Source: Fidelibacterota bacterium (GTDB taxonomy: Bacteria > Fidelibacterota > Marinisomatia > Marinisomatales > TCS55). From it: DNA of 37,241 bases. The stretch spans positions 1 to 37,241 of the forward strand of contig JAERSH010000085.1 of assembly GCA_016845785.1 (NCBI GenBank), read 5' to 3'. The notes under the pieces are model-generated. The model made no database searches. It had not been told where the DNA came from and was given only the letters and a program-made list of their open reading frames with translations. A program made the translations under genes and the position numbers. This document shows positions 19,658 to 27,504 of this stretch, piece by piece. Position 1 is the first letter of the stretch, and every line of letters begins with the position of its first letter.

Positions 19658-20866
19658 CTAGCCTTTCGCCCGCTTGGCTTTTACAATCGCAGCCTTTATT
19701 TTTCCCCGGAGGACTTTATTGTCTAGGGCGTTTATTTCATCCATATTTCCGTCAACGCCAGCATCAACAAGGCGGGCAACCATATCTTCTTCGGACTCTC
19801 CACCGGTTGATGGCGCACTATCTACAGGAGGGGTCGCCGTCGCTGCCGATCCTTCAGGCATGGCGGGACGATCAACAGAGCCGCGTTTAATTTTAACCAA
19901 CATTGCTTTTGCTTTACCCCGGGTCGGTTTATCTGTAATGGCATTGATAGGCTCATCGTCACCATCAAGCGCCTTGTTAACTACAAAGGCAATCAAATCT
20001 TCAGGGTTTGAAAAGGCGGGCAGCCCACCGCTTGATTCAGTAGCGGGTGCGCTTGGTGCCGATCCTTCTGTTGGCTCTTCTGACAAGGCCTTAACCAAAT
20101 GATCAGGCATTACATTGCCTTTTCGTTTAGACTGAACCAGCATCGCCTTGGCCATGCCGCGAGTTGGTTTATCGGGAATAGCGTTCACCAAATCCATATT
20201 TCCATCAAGGCCGGCCTGAACAGCGCGAGCAATAATAGCTTCTCGGCTATATTGTGGACCAGAAGCCTGATCCGCCGTTTGACCTTGATCATCTTCAATA
20301 GCTTCTTCCGGAATAAAGTAACCCAGGTTGTCTAAAATTTTTGATTTGTTGGTTGTAAATCCCCATAGGGTCATCCAAGAAAATAAACCACGGCTAGTCC
20401 GGCGACAGGTGACCTCAGTGCCTTCTGGTGTTGGGTTTAGGTCAAAAATGACCGTTTCTTTATGGAGGGGGTTAAACCGCATTTCTAAGGCAAATTGTTT
20501 TTGCTCCTCAACGGAGGTGATCTGACCCTTAAAGGATGGAGAAAGGCTAAATGGCCTCATACGGATTGCAGCGCCAGGGCTAAAATTAAACTGATCAAAG
20601 GAATAGCGATGAACATATCGATCGGTTTGCACCACAGGTAAAATACGAAGCACGCCGGGGAACCAAAAGTTATAGTCAGAGAGTTTGGTAAGGGCGCCCC
20701 AGACCAAATCGGGCTTGGCGCCGTAATTGTGCTTTACAATTGTTTCAGCTGCAAATGGCTGCATATAGGTGGAGACTTGGCTGGTGATCGCTTGATCCCG
20801 GCTGGCGTCCAGAATAAACATGGTTACCACAATAAAAAATGTGGAAATTGCAATGGTCATAATCAT
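19658..20866 (-). CDS. Membrane-anchored SRPBCC protein with three C-terminal ~42-residue repeats
   Basis: 402 residues. An N-terminal hydrophobic helix (about 3-19) anchors or exports the protein. Residues about 36-175 form an SRPBCC (START/Bet v1-like) domain: AKPDLVWGALTKLSDYNFWFPGVLRIL matches the usual first helix of polyketide-cyclase-like members, which bind hydrophobic ligands. Then come three copies of a helical repeat at about 207-249, 287-328 and 358-399 with consensus ED.IA..V..ALDGNMD.INAI.DKPTRGKAKAMLVK.KR, joined by Pro/Ala/Ser/Gly-rich linkers. I do not recognise the repeat. ATG 20866 is chosen; it is the first in-frame start giving the hydrophobic helix. The neighbouring two-component genes are co-directional, with a 95-base gap. 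Confidence 0.82.
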   Translation of the reverse strand: MIMTIAISTFFIVVTMFILDASRDQAITSQVSTYMQPFAAETIVKHNYGAKPDLVWGALTKLSDYNFWFPGVLRILPVVQTDRYVHRYSFDQFNFSPGAAIRMRPFSLSPSFKGQITSVEEQKQFALEMRFNPLHKETVIFDLNPTPEGTEVTCRRTSRGLFSWMTLWGFTTNKSKILDNLGYFIPEEAIEDDQGQTADQASGPQYSREAIIARAVQAGLDGNMDLVNAIPDKPTRGMAKAMLVQSKRKGNVMPDHLVKALSEEPTEGSAPSAPATESSGGLPAFSNPEDLIAFVVNKALDGDDEPINAITDKPTRGKAKAMLVKIKRGSVDRPAMPEGSAATATPPVDSAPSTGGESEEDMVARLVDAGVDGNMDEINALDNKVLRGKIKAAIVKAKRAKG

Positions 20867-20961
20867 TCTATAGGGTCCAAAATTAAGGCGAGATTTTACA
20901 CACGATATGGGGAATATTTGAAGTTTTTGATGCGGGTATCCGTATCAACAGAAATCGGCCT

Positions 20962-21609
20962 TCAAACAATTTCTTTTTCAATAGCATAGCGGGTCAATCC
21001 GGCCACATCGTTAATTCCCAATTTCCGCCGAATATTTTCCCGATGTTTTTCAACCGTTTTTGTAGAAATAAATAGGCGCTCTGAAATTTCTTTATTCTTA
21101 AGCCCTTCGGCCAATAATTTTAACACACCCAACTCACGATGGGTAAGTACATCTTCACTGCGGGTCACTCGAATTTGACCTTTTTCATTTTGAAGGGAGA
21201 CAACCGCATTGGAAATCTCTGGACTAAAATAAACACGGCCGCTCTTAACATGTTTTACCGCATCTACAAGCGAGGAAGATGCAGATTGTTTTACGATGTA
21301 TCCGTGGGCGCCTGCATTAATAGCCGAAACAACATATTCATCATCTGTGTACATGGATAAAAATAAAATTTTAGTTTTTACGTTGTTTTTCTTTAACCCA
21401 AGGGCAGCCTCAATTCCCGTCATTTCTGGCATGGATATATCTAAAATGGCGATATCGGGCTTTAATTTCATAATGGATTCAAAAGCGACATGGCCATTTT
21501 CTGCCTCTCCAACCACAGAAATTTCTTCATCCGACTCCAACAGGGCCCTTAACCCCGCGCGAACGACGGTATGATCGTCGGCTAAAAATATAGTAATGGA
21601 TTTTGCCAT
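20962..21609 (-). CDS. NarL/FixJ-type response regulator
   Basis: 215 residues. The receiver domain (about 4-120) has the acidic pair in FLADDHTVVRAGLR, phospho-acceptor Asp57 in AILDISMPEMTG, the Ser/Thr switch in LFLSMYTDD and the conserved Lys in GYIVKQSASS. The C-terminal LuxR-type helix-turn-helix (LTHRELGVLKLLAEGLKNKEISERLFISTKTVEKHRENIRRKLG) binds DNA. It is transcribed after the histidine kinase with a 31-base gap, so the two almost certainly form a pair. Target genes are unknown; the palindrome at 24103-24124 and the downstream SRPBCC gene are candidates. Confidence 0.95.
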   Translation of the reverse strand: MAKSITIFLADDHTVVRAGLRALLESDEEISVVGEAENGHVAFESIMKLKPDIAILDISMPEMTGIEAALGLKKNNVKTKILFLSMYTDDEYVVSAINAGAHGYIVKQSASSSLVDAVKHVKSGRVYFSPEISNAVVSLQNEKGQIRVTRSEDVLTHRELGVLKLLAEGLKNKEISERLFISTKTVEKHRENIRRKLGINDVAGLTRYAIEKEIV

Positions 21610-21640
21610 AATTATTTCATCGATAAATTAAGAAAAAAAA

Positions 21641-24022
21641 CTACACATTTGTGGTCGGAATTTCAACGTTGAGCTCGGCGCCTCCATTAATAGACGAAGA
21701 GACAGAAAAGCGCCCACCGGCAAGTTGTACACGCTCGTTTATGCCTTGAAGCCCAAGCTGGTCTGAGCCCGCTTCATTATAATCCGCGGGAAAACCAACA
21801 CCGTCATCAGAGAACAACAAACTTATTATATTGTCAGCATGGGCATATTCAACCGAAACCGCGGCGGCATTGGCGTGTTTAGATGCGTTGGTTAATGCTT
21901 CTTGGAATATGCGATAAATGAGAATACTGATGTTGGTTGAAAAAGCAACCTTTTCTTCCGGGGGCGTAAAGTTTACCATAATATCTGTTCGCTTTTCAAA
22001 AGAACGTATGAAAGATGTAATCGCTGGAAATAATCCCATATCATCTAATATGGCCGGACGCAAATCCCGAGAAAAGCGATGAATTTCTTTAGAGGCAGTT
22101 TGGACCAAGCTTTGACACTCATCAAGGATTAGTTTTTGATTCTCTTTTGGCTGTTTTAATCGCTCTAAGTTTAAATCAATAGCCGTTAAGGTTTGACCCA
22201 CCTCGTCGTGGAGTTCTCGACTAATGCGTCCCCGCTCATTTTCTTGTGCGGCCAAAATTCGTCCCGATGTTTTTCGTAAAGCGCGACCTTGCTCGTTTAA
22301 ACGATCAACCAGTTGGAGCAGTTTTTTTTCACTTATTTCCAGCCCCTCTTTGGATTTGCGAAGTTGGTTTTCCATTTCAATGCGCTCTGTTAAGTCGAAT
22401 ACATTTGTAATAAAGTATTTTTGACCACCTAAAACACCTGTTTGGTTACCGGTAATAGAAATTTTCCGCAGTTCACCGCTTTTTGTAATAACGGTAACGA
22501 TTAGCCGAAGCAGGCCAGACGCTAGCGCCTTTTTTCGTGCATCAAGGAGCATTTGAACCCCATCTCCATCATAAAGATCACTAAGGGTTAAGTTTTTATA
22601 TTCATCAAATGTGTATCCAAATAAATCCAAGTAGGCTTGATTGCACTGTATAATATTTATTTTTAAATTAAAAACAGCTATCCCCTCCCCGGAATTGTTG
22701 AAAACAGATTCAAGATAATCCTTTGTCTGACGTAGCTCTTGGTTTTGGATTTCTGCTTCAACTCCCAAACGCTCTTCCAGGCCTCGCGATTCAATATATC
22801 GGCGCACAAAATCTCTGGCCAGCACAGCGGAAATAATAAGCGTAGAAAACACCATTGAATATCGAGAAAGCAGATCGTCTCTATACTCGACCCTAAATTC
22901 GATCACATCACTAATCGCAACCCCCACATGAAGAATCATGGCTAAAAAGATTATGCCCAACCCGGATTGAATGAAGCGAGAAAAACGAACGGGTTCTAAA
23001 GTTCGTACATATACACCCATTTGGCACATAATATAAACAGCAACCAAAAGAATCATTCGTTGCCAAACATAATTAATATCAAACAAAAAAGACATAGGAA
23101 CAATCAACGTGAGGAAGACAAAGAAAAGCTGAATGGCGCCGAAATATTTTGTAAAAAGTGAAATCCGACTTTGATAAGTATCTAAGAAAAGTGGAAATAA
23201 AAGTGACGAAACATAAAAAGTTATATGCTCAATTCTAACCATGAGGTAACCAGAGGTTTGAAATTGCCACAAATGATCTAATCGAGTAAAAAAGAATAAG
23301 GCATAAGCTAAACACCATCCGGCAAAAACAAATAAATTTGTTTTTTGATCAATTACAGCAATCACAGTCCAAAAAATTCCGAGCAAGATTAATACGGCCA
23401 TCATGGAAAGCATGAAGATATCATTCTTTGGAAATAGGCGTTGATCTACAGCGCTTATACCGACCGGACTGCCGTAATAAAATCCGGTCCATCGATGGTG
23501 GGGCGGCCCTTTTATGCGAAAGACCAATAGATTGTTTTTATCTTTAAGGGCAGATGAAGGTAGCGGAATTGACAGGTTTTTCCCCCGAATGGGTCCAGCC
23601 AAAAGGTCGGCGCTTGACCAGTTGCTATTAACCAAAATTCCGTTTAAATAAATTTCCCAATTGAAGCTGATACTTTTTATTGTGAGGGCATAAGATTTAT
23701 CCGACTGCATGCCGGGAAAATGAAAAGGCACAGAAATTGTAAACCGCACGTCATCGTATTTTTTTAAAGATAATGCCGGTCGGATTTGCTTTTGTGGGTG
23801 GTCAATATCAACATAGGCAGGAAACCGCTCACCCCCAAAGTCTTTAATAGAGAACCATCCCGTCGCTACACCTGGTTGTTCTAGTGCCCATTCGGGCTGA
23901 AATCCGCTTTTGAAATATTTGTTTTCTGTCGAAAGATCAACCGTTTGGGAAAAAACAGGCATCAAAACGATTAGTGCAATCAAGGTCGATCGATAAAATA
24001 TTTTGGTGATCATGGGAGCCAT
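21641..24022 (-). CDS. 7TM-DISM histidine kinase with PAS domain, NarX/DegS-type transmitter
   Basis: 793 residues. A signal peptide (about 1-25) is followed by an extracytoplasmic beta-rich region (about 30-190, with NWEIYLNGILVNSNW, like a jelly-roll carbohydrate-binding fold). Seven hydrophobic segments follow (about 200-405) as in 7TMR-DISM receptors, then a coiled linker and a PAS domain (about 430-545). A second coiled coil leads to the HisKA_3 dimerisation domain with phospho-acceptor His605 in RGRISRELHDEVGQTL. The HATPase_c domain shows the N-box IFQEALTNASKHA (Asn712) and DDGVGF. ATG 24022 gives the signal peptide. It should sense an extracellular ligand and phosphorylate the response regulator encoded just downstream. 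Confidence 0.93.
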   Translation of the reverse strand: MAPMITKIFYRSTLIALIVLMPVFSQTVDLSTENKYFKSGFQPEWALEQPGVATGWFSIKDFGGERFPAYVDIDHPQKQIRPALSLKKYDDVRFTISVPFHFPGMQSDKSYALTIKSISFNWEIYLNGILVNSNWSSADLLAGPIRGKNLSIPLPSSALKDKNNLLVFRIKGPPHHRWTGFYYGSPVGISAVDQRLFPKNDIFMLSMMAVLILLGIFWTVIAVIDQKTNLFVFAGWCLAYALFFFTRLDHLWQFQTSGYLMVRIEHITFYVSSLLFPLFLDTYQSRISLFTKYFGAIQLFFVFLTLIVPMSFLFDINYVWQRMILLVAVYIMCQMGVYVRTLEPVRFSRFIQSGLGIIFLAMILHVGVAISDVIEFRVEYRDDLLSRYSMVFSTLIISAVLARDFVRRYIESRGLEERLGVEAEIQNQELRQTKDYLESVFNNSGEGIAVFNLKINIIQCNQAYLDLFGYTFDEYKNLTLSDLYDGDGVQMLLDARKKALASGLLRLIVTVITKSGELRKISITGNQTGVLGGQKYFITNVFDLTERIEMENQLRKSKEGLEISEKKLLQLVDRLNEQGRALRKTSGRILAAQENERGRISRELHDEVGQTLTAIDLNLERLKQPKENQKLILDECQSLVQTASKEIHRFSRDLRPAILDDMGLFPAITSFIRSFEKRTDIMVNFTPPEEKVAFSTNISILIYRIFQEALTNASKHANAAAVSVEYAHADNIISLLFSDDGVGFPADYNEAGSDQLGLQGINERVQLAGGRFSVSSSINGGAELNVEIPTTNV

Positions 24023-24102
24023 TTCATATACAAATTAGGGCTAATTCTAAGGGAATCCACCTAAAATTGATTTCATTTTCTACGTGTTTTTACCCATATG
24101 CA

Positions 24103-24124
24103 AAATACGGTCTAGACCGTATTT
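24103..24124. promoter_or_regulatory. 22-bp perfect palindrome, candidate operator
   Basis: AAATACGGTCT is followed directly by its exact reverse complement, with no spacer. It sits 81 bases upstream of the histidine kinase start and 178 bases upstream of the divergent glycerophosphodiesterase gene. There is no long T-run, so it is unlikely to be a terminator; a dimeric regulator site is the simplest reading. The cognate protein is unknown. Confidence 0.55.
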
Positions 24125-24230
24125 ACAAGTGGCGTTTTTATGGTTAGTTTAACACCGGGTTTTGTCGATTAACCCCAATGCGCTGTACGTTTTGTGCCTC
24201 TGTCTAGTTTCTATATACACTGTAAGTCGA

Positions 24231-24275
24231 AAGCCCCGTCTCGTTAATTTGGGACGGGGCTTTTTGTTTTTTGAT
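24231..24275 (+). terminator. Strong rho-independent terminator with no + strand gene before it
   Basis: The stem AAGCCCCGTC (24231-24240) pairs perfectly with GACGGGGCTT (24253-24262) around a 12-base loop and is followed by TTTTTGTTTTTT. The orientation is clearly +. The nearest + strand gene ending upstream is the reductase at 19631, more than 4 kb away, and the genes between are on the minus strand. It may therefore end a short transcript starting in 24023-24230 or act as an attenuator for the gene at 24302. Confidence 0.85.
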
Positions 24276-24301
24276 TTGAAGCCTGTTTAAATTGAAACGG
24301 C

Positions 24302-25024
24302 ATGAAAAACCAGAATAATAACCATTCCCCTTGGATGAGTCATCGGGGCGTCAAAACAAAACACCCAGAAAACACCATGGGGGCATATGGCAGTGCGATC
24401 AACGCAGGCTTTGGGGCGATCGAGCTGGATGTGGTCATGTCGAAAGATAAAACGCTTTATTGTTCTCACAACCACGATCTAGAGCGAGAGACAGACGGTT
24501 TTGGATATATTTATGATTTAGGAGATAGAGAAATTGATGGATGTTTCGCAATCCACCCCAAAACAGGTCTAAGAGAAAAAATTCCAAAACTAGATGCCGT
24601 GCTGGCGGAACTGCCGAAAGATCTATTCATTAATATAGAAATTAAATCCAGAAAGTTTTTTGAATTGGAGATTGCAGTACGCACCGCCAACCTCATCAAA
24701 ACGCACCGGCGAGAAACCCAATCAATGGTGTCCAGCTTTAATCCATTTATCTTGCGGGTGGTTCGATTAATTAATAAAAATATCAGAACAGGATATTTGA
24801 TAAAAGCGTTACCCCCCATGCTATTGTACCCACTCTCCGGCGCAAACAATGTCCACCCCCGGGCGGATATCTTAAACAAAGGATTAATTCAATATTGTAA
24901 TAAACGTCAGATTGACATTATTCCATGGACGGTCAACATATCCCCGGCGAGGGACCATCTGGTGGCCAAAGGAATAGACAGTATTATTTCAGATGAAAGG
25001 CGTTTGCTGTCTAGCGAGACTTGA
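24302..25024 (+). CDS. Glycerophosphodiester phosphodiesterase
   Basis: Hydrolyses glycerophosphodiesters to glycerol 3-phosphate and an alcohol. The GDPD motifs are SHRG (catalytic His14, Arg15), HPENT (Glu23), IELDV (Glu41, Asp43), HNHDLERETDG (His56) and IEIKS. The end (IPWTVN, GIDSIISDE) matches the (beta/alpha)8 barrel C-terminus. At 240 residues with no signal peptide it resembles cytoplasmic UgpQ rather than periplasmic GlpQ. It lies just after the orphan terminator and its last 14 bases overlap the convergent lipoprotein gene. Confidence 0.94.
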   Translation: MKNQNNNHSPWMSHRGVKTKHPENTMGAYGSAINAGFGAIELDVVMSKDKTLYCSHNHDLERETDGFGYIYDLGDREIDGCFAIHPKTGLREKIPKLDAVLAELPKDLFINIEIKSRKFFELEIAVRTANLIKTHRRETQSMVSSFNPFILRVVRLINKNIRTGYLIKALPPMLLYPLSGANNVHPRADILNKGLIQYCNKRQIDIIPWTVNISPARDHLVAKGIDSIISDERRLLSSET

Positions 25025-25367
25025 TACTGATAACGCCACCCATATTGTTGGTGCCAAACATCGTGGTGGCTTCAGATGGGGACATATATCGGATTTCTTG
25101 AATGGAATGGACAGACACATTTCCTAATGTTTCTACGCTGCCCATTTGGATATTATTCATATACACTTGCGGATCTATACCTTTGCCACGGAGCCAAAAG
25201 GGGCGGGCCAATTCCACAACATCTTGAGCAGTGGTGGCGCCGGCGATGGTTTGAATTTCATCATAAGAAATAAAATTGCGGGGCTTTGACGGTTTACGCT
25301 CACCGCCATTAGATGCGCATCCTGCAAAAATAAATAGTCCAATGAGAAGAATCAGTTTTGTTTTCAT
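25011..25367 (-). CDS. Small lipoprotein with TonB-plug-like domain
   Basis: 118 residues from ATG 25367, chosen because MKTKLILLIGLFIFAGC is a clean lipoprotein signal with Cys17; a longer frame to 25433 adds an unlikely N-terminus. The mature part ends with VYMNNIQMGSVETLGNVSVHSIQEIRYMSPSEATTMFGTNNMGGVISIKSR. That resembles the core of a TonB-dependent receptor plug, in which a short target loop is followed by the I..I.vlk...a..YG....GGvI.I pattern. No beta-barrel follows. The upstream DEIQTIAGATTAQDVVELARP may be a helical region. Function unknown; it may be a free-standing plug domain exposed at the outer membrane. Confidence 0.75.
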   Translation of the reverse strand: MKTKLILLIGLFIFAGCASNGGERKPSKPRNFISYDEIQTIAGATTAQDVVELARPFWLRGKGIDPQVYMNNIQMGSVETLGNVSVHSIQEIRYMSPSEATTMFGTNNMGGVISIKSR

Positions 25368-25433
25368 AAGATTTTTCAGAAGTTTGTTATCGGAATGTAA
25401 TATGAATTCAGAAGATTTAGGAAACGCTTTCAA

Positions 25434-25748
25434 ATGAAGAAGATGGATGTGGTCGCCCTCAGGGCAAAATTGGATAAAAAAGAAAAATTGGTTTTATTGG
25501 ATGTTCGGGAACCCCACGAGGTGGCCTACGCCAAGATTGATCCCCATACCCATATTCCCATGGGGACAATACCGCTACGCCATGAAGAATTAAATAAAGA
25601 AACACCCATTGTGGTCATGTGTCATGGGGGCGTGCGGTCCGCCCAAGTCTGCCAATATTTAGAACCAATGGGGTATGATGTGACGAATCTCGAGGGCGGT
25701 ATTGACGCTTGGTCTCAATTGGTGGACCCCAGCGTGCCGCGATATTAA
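25434..25748 (+). CDS. Single-domain rhodanese-like protein
   Basis: 104 residues. LLDVREPHEVAYAKI is the rhodanese CH2A-type start and the active-site loop VMCHGGVRSA carries the persulfide-forming Cys63, with LEGGIDAWSQLVDPSVPRY closing the domain. It probably transfers or carries sulfane sulfur in the cytoplasm; no signal peptide is present. The Met at residue 4 (25443) is an alternative start. It diverges from the plug lipoprotein across a 66-base gap that contains two TTCAGAAG direct repeats about 29 bases apart. Confidence 0.9.
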   Translation: MKKMDVVALRAKLDKKEKLVLLDVREPHEVAYAKIDPHTHIPMGTIPLRHEELNKETPIVVMCHGGVRSAQVCQYLEPMGYDVTNLEGGIDAWSQLVDPSVPRY

Positions 25749-25763
25749 AACTGCTACCGAACC

Positions 25764-26072
25764 CTATTGTTTGACGGCTATTGCCGTGTACGGATTACTC
25801 TCGTCTAAGAGTGGCAAAATACCACTACCGACTTCATTGTGTAGCTCGTGGTCGTCAGACATGAATTCTTCAAAACCCTCTTGGCTCTTCAACGTGTATT
25901 TGCTCATTCCATACCAGCCGGTACCCATATCAACGATATTAAACATGTTCTCTGGCTTTGAAACAAAGAGTTCTGTTTCGTTAATGTAACGATGGTTTTG
26001 ATTAATTGCGTTCTGCATTTCTGCATCGCTCACCTCTGGCTTCTTGTTCCAAAATATGTACAGTTCAATCAT
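25764..26072 (-). CDS. Unrecognised 102-residue alpha/beta protein
   Basis: The predicted order of elements is beta (IELYIFWN), helix (SDAEMQNAINQNHRYI), beta (FNIVDMG), beta (GWYGMSKYTL), helix (EGFEEFMSDDHELHNEVGSGI), beta (YTAIAV). That is a ferredoxin-like pattern as in dimeric alpha-beta barrel proteins. No catalytic motif can be assigned. A good ribosome binding site AAGGAG lies 9 bases before ATG 26072. The upstream DNA carries one copy of the G-tract repeat (26130-26212). It converges on the rhodanese gene with a 15-base gap. Confidence 0.75.
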   Translation of the reverse strand: MIELYIFWNKKPEVSDAEMQNAINQNHRYINETELFVSKPENMFNIVDMGTGWYGMSKYTLKSQEGFEEFMSDDHELHNEVGSGILPLLDESNPYTAIAVKQ

Positions 26073-26129
26073 TTTGCTTAACTCCTTGGGATTATTTTAT
26101 TATAGGTTCTTCCGATTATATCGGCGCTG

Positions 26130-26212
26130 AAAATCTACGGGGGGGGGTAGTTAAACAACAAGAATTATAATGAAGTGTTGATGTGCGGTGTGTTCATGTG
26201 TTCAAGAATTCA
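26130..26212. repeat. G-tract direct repeat, copy 1 (G9)
   Basis: Begins AAAATCTAC, then nine G, then TAGTTAAACAACAAG and ATTATAATGAAGTGTT. It differs from copy 2 (27505-27589) only by two G residues in the tract and about five substitutions in the last 33 bases. On the minus strand it provides a TATAAT hexamer (26164-26169) upstream of the 26072 gene, and CTAC-C9-GTAG in what would be its 5' leader. Confidence 0.9.
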
Positions 26213-26242
26213 AATAACGTGAAAACGCAAACACATGAACAC
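26190..26242. repeat. Inverted repeat GTGTTCATGTGTT family, after serine hydrolase stop
   Basis: GTGTTCATGTGTT (26190-26202) and its exact reverse complement AACACATGAACAC (26230-26242) enclose a 27-base loop. On the minus strand it starts 8 bases after the serine hydrolase stop. It lacks a T-run, so it is REP-like rather than a classical terminator. Confidence 0.85.
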
Positions 26243-26250
26243 TTTAAAGT

Positions 26251-27477
26251 TTATTTAAGCACAGACTCGTAAACCAGATCTTCAAATATTCGATATAACT
26301 CGTAGGCTTCTCCATCGTTGAAGGGCAACAATTGGTAAAAACTTGCAACAACCACGCCCCTTTCTCGGTCTATCGTATAATATGTGTTGAAAATGCCAGA
26401 CCATGTACCAACACCTTGGGGGCGCCGTCCACGCTCATTGGGGTTGGCTTCGATAGTCCACGCAAGTGAATGTGTATCCTGATCGTCAAAGACAGTACGC
26501 TGAGGATGTCCTGATGGCCGGTCGAAAACCTCCACCATCGGATGTGAAAGCGTCATACCTTCAGGCAATTGATTCGCAAAAAATGATTCTACAGATGTTT
26601 CAGAAAGGATGCGAACCCCATCAAGCTCTCCACCGTTGACAAGACATTGGAGAAACCGCACATAATCTTTGGGTGTGCTCAGCAGATCACCGCCGCCATA
26701 AAAATTTTCCATCGGTACGGGGCGCATGCTTGGTATGGGCATAAGATCGCCAGAAGCGGGATCTCGCATAGACATGGGCATCAAATCAGATTGAATTTCA
26801 TCGGGAAGGTTATAGCCAGATCGAGTCATGCCAAGGGGTTTGAAGATATGTGTTTTAAAATAAGTATCAAGATCAAGGCCGGAAACGCGCTCCACCACAC
26901 GCCCCGCAACCCCGAGACTTCTTCCATATTGCCACCGCTCACCCGCTTCAAAAACGCGCCTCGGTTGAGGGCCATTAAAACCCCAATCATAAACACCTTC
27001 AGGGACAGCCTCAGGTTGAGGCCACTCACCGGGAGCCAACCCCAATGCTCTCATTATGCGCATAGAATTAAAACTATAAGAAAGTCCGGAAGTATGGGTG
27101 AGTAAATGCCGCATTGTGATCGGAACGGTTCCCAGCCGAGTTGTGAGATCTTCTTCTAAAATTTTTATCTCATCGATCTCTGGTAAATAATTTGAAACCG
27201 GAGCATCTAGATCAATCTTTCCCGCCTCCACAAGTTGCATCACCGCCGTTGCGGTAATGGCTTTGGTCATGGATGCAATTTCAAAAACAGCATCCGCACT
27301 GGTTTCACCATAAGAATAAAAAGTGGGATCCCCTTTTCCAGCGCTTACACCCATTACAGCAAAAGGAAGGCTTGTTTCACCAAACGCTTCGGCAATTGCA
27401 CCCTCATCTATTTCTAAACGGGTAGAACAACCCGCCATTAAAATGACAGTAATTAGTGTTAATACCTTGTTAAACAT
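26251..27477 (-). CDS. Serine hydrolase lipoprotein (beta-lactamase class C/esterase family)
   Basis: 408 residues. The lipoprotein signal has lipobox LMAGC with Cys17. The nucleophile motif is Ser69-Met-Thr-Lys72 (FEIASMTKAITA), followed by TMRHLLTHTSGLSY, the Tyr184 motif in RWQYGRSLGVAGRVVERVSG, and GGGDLLSTPKDYVRFLQCL. In the third motif WSG replaces KTG (GTWSGIFNTYY). The Tyr motif lacks the Asn of true class C lactamases, so an esterase or peptidase is likelier than antibiotic resistance. A strong ribosome binding site AAAGGAG lies 7 bases before ATG 27477. It follows purH and is bracketed by the two G-tract repeats. Confidence 0.9.
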   Translation of the reverse strand: MFNKVLTLITVILMAGCSTRLEIDEGAIAEAFGETSLPFAVMGVSAGKGDPTFYSYGETSADAVFEIASMTKAITATAVMQLVEAGKIDLDAPVSNYLPEIDEIKILEEDLTTRLGTVPITMRHLLTHTSGLSYSFNSMRIMRALGLAPGEWPQPEAVPEGVYDWGFNGPQPRRVFEAGERWQYGRSLGVAGRVVERVSGLDLDTYFKTHIFKPLGMTRSGYNLPDEIQSDLMPMSMRDPASGDLMPIPSMRPVPMENFYGGGDLLSTPKDYVRFLQCLVNGGELDGVRILSETSVESFFANQLPEGMTLSHPMVEVFDRPSGHPQRTVFDDQDTHSLAWTIEANPNERGRRPQGVGTWSGIFNTYYTIDRERGVVVASFYQLLPFNDGEAYELYRIFEDLVYESVLK

Positions 27478-27504
27478 AATTTTACTCCTTTGATCGATAT
27501 GGCA

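Noticed and set aside
24231-24262. Terminator as the end of the histidine kinase transcript
   Set aside because: It lies upstream of the kinase start, and the T-run is on the + strand, opposite to the kinase.
26251-27477. Class C beta-lactamase giving drug resistance
   Set aside because: SxxK is present but the Tyr-x-Asn and KTG motifs are altered (YGR, WSG), so an esterase or peptidase is likelier.
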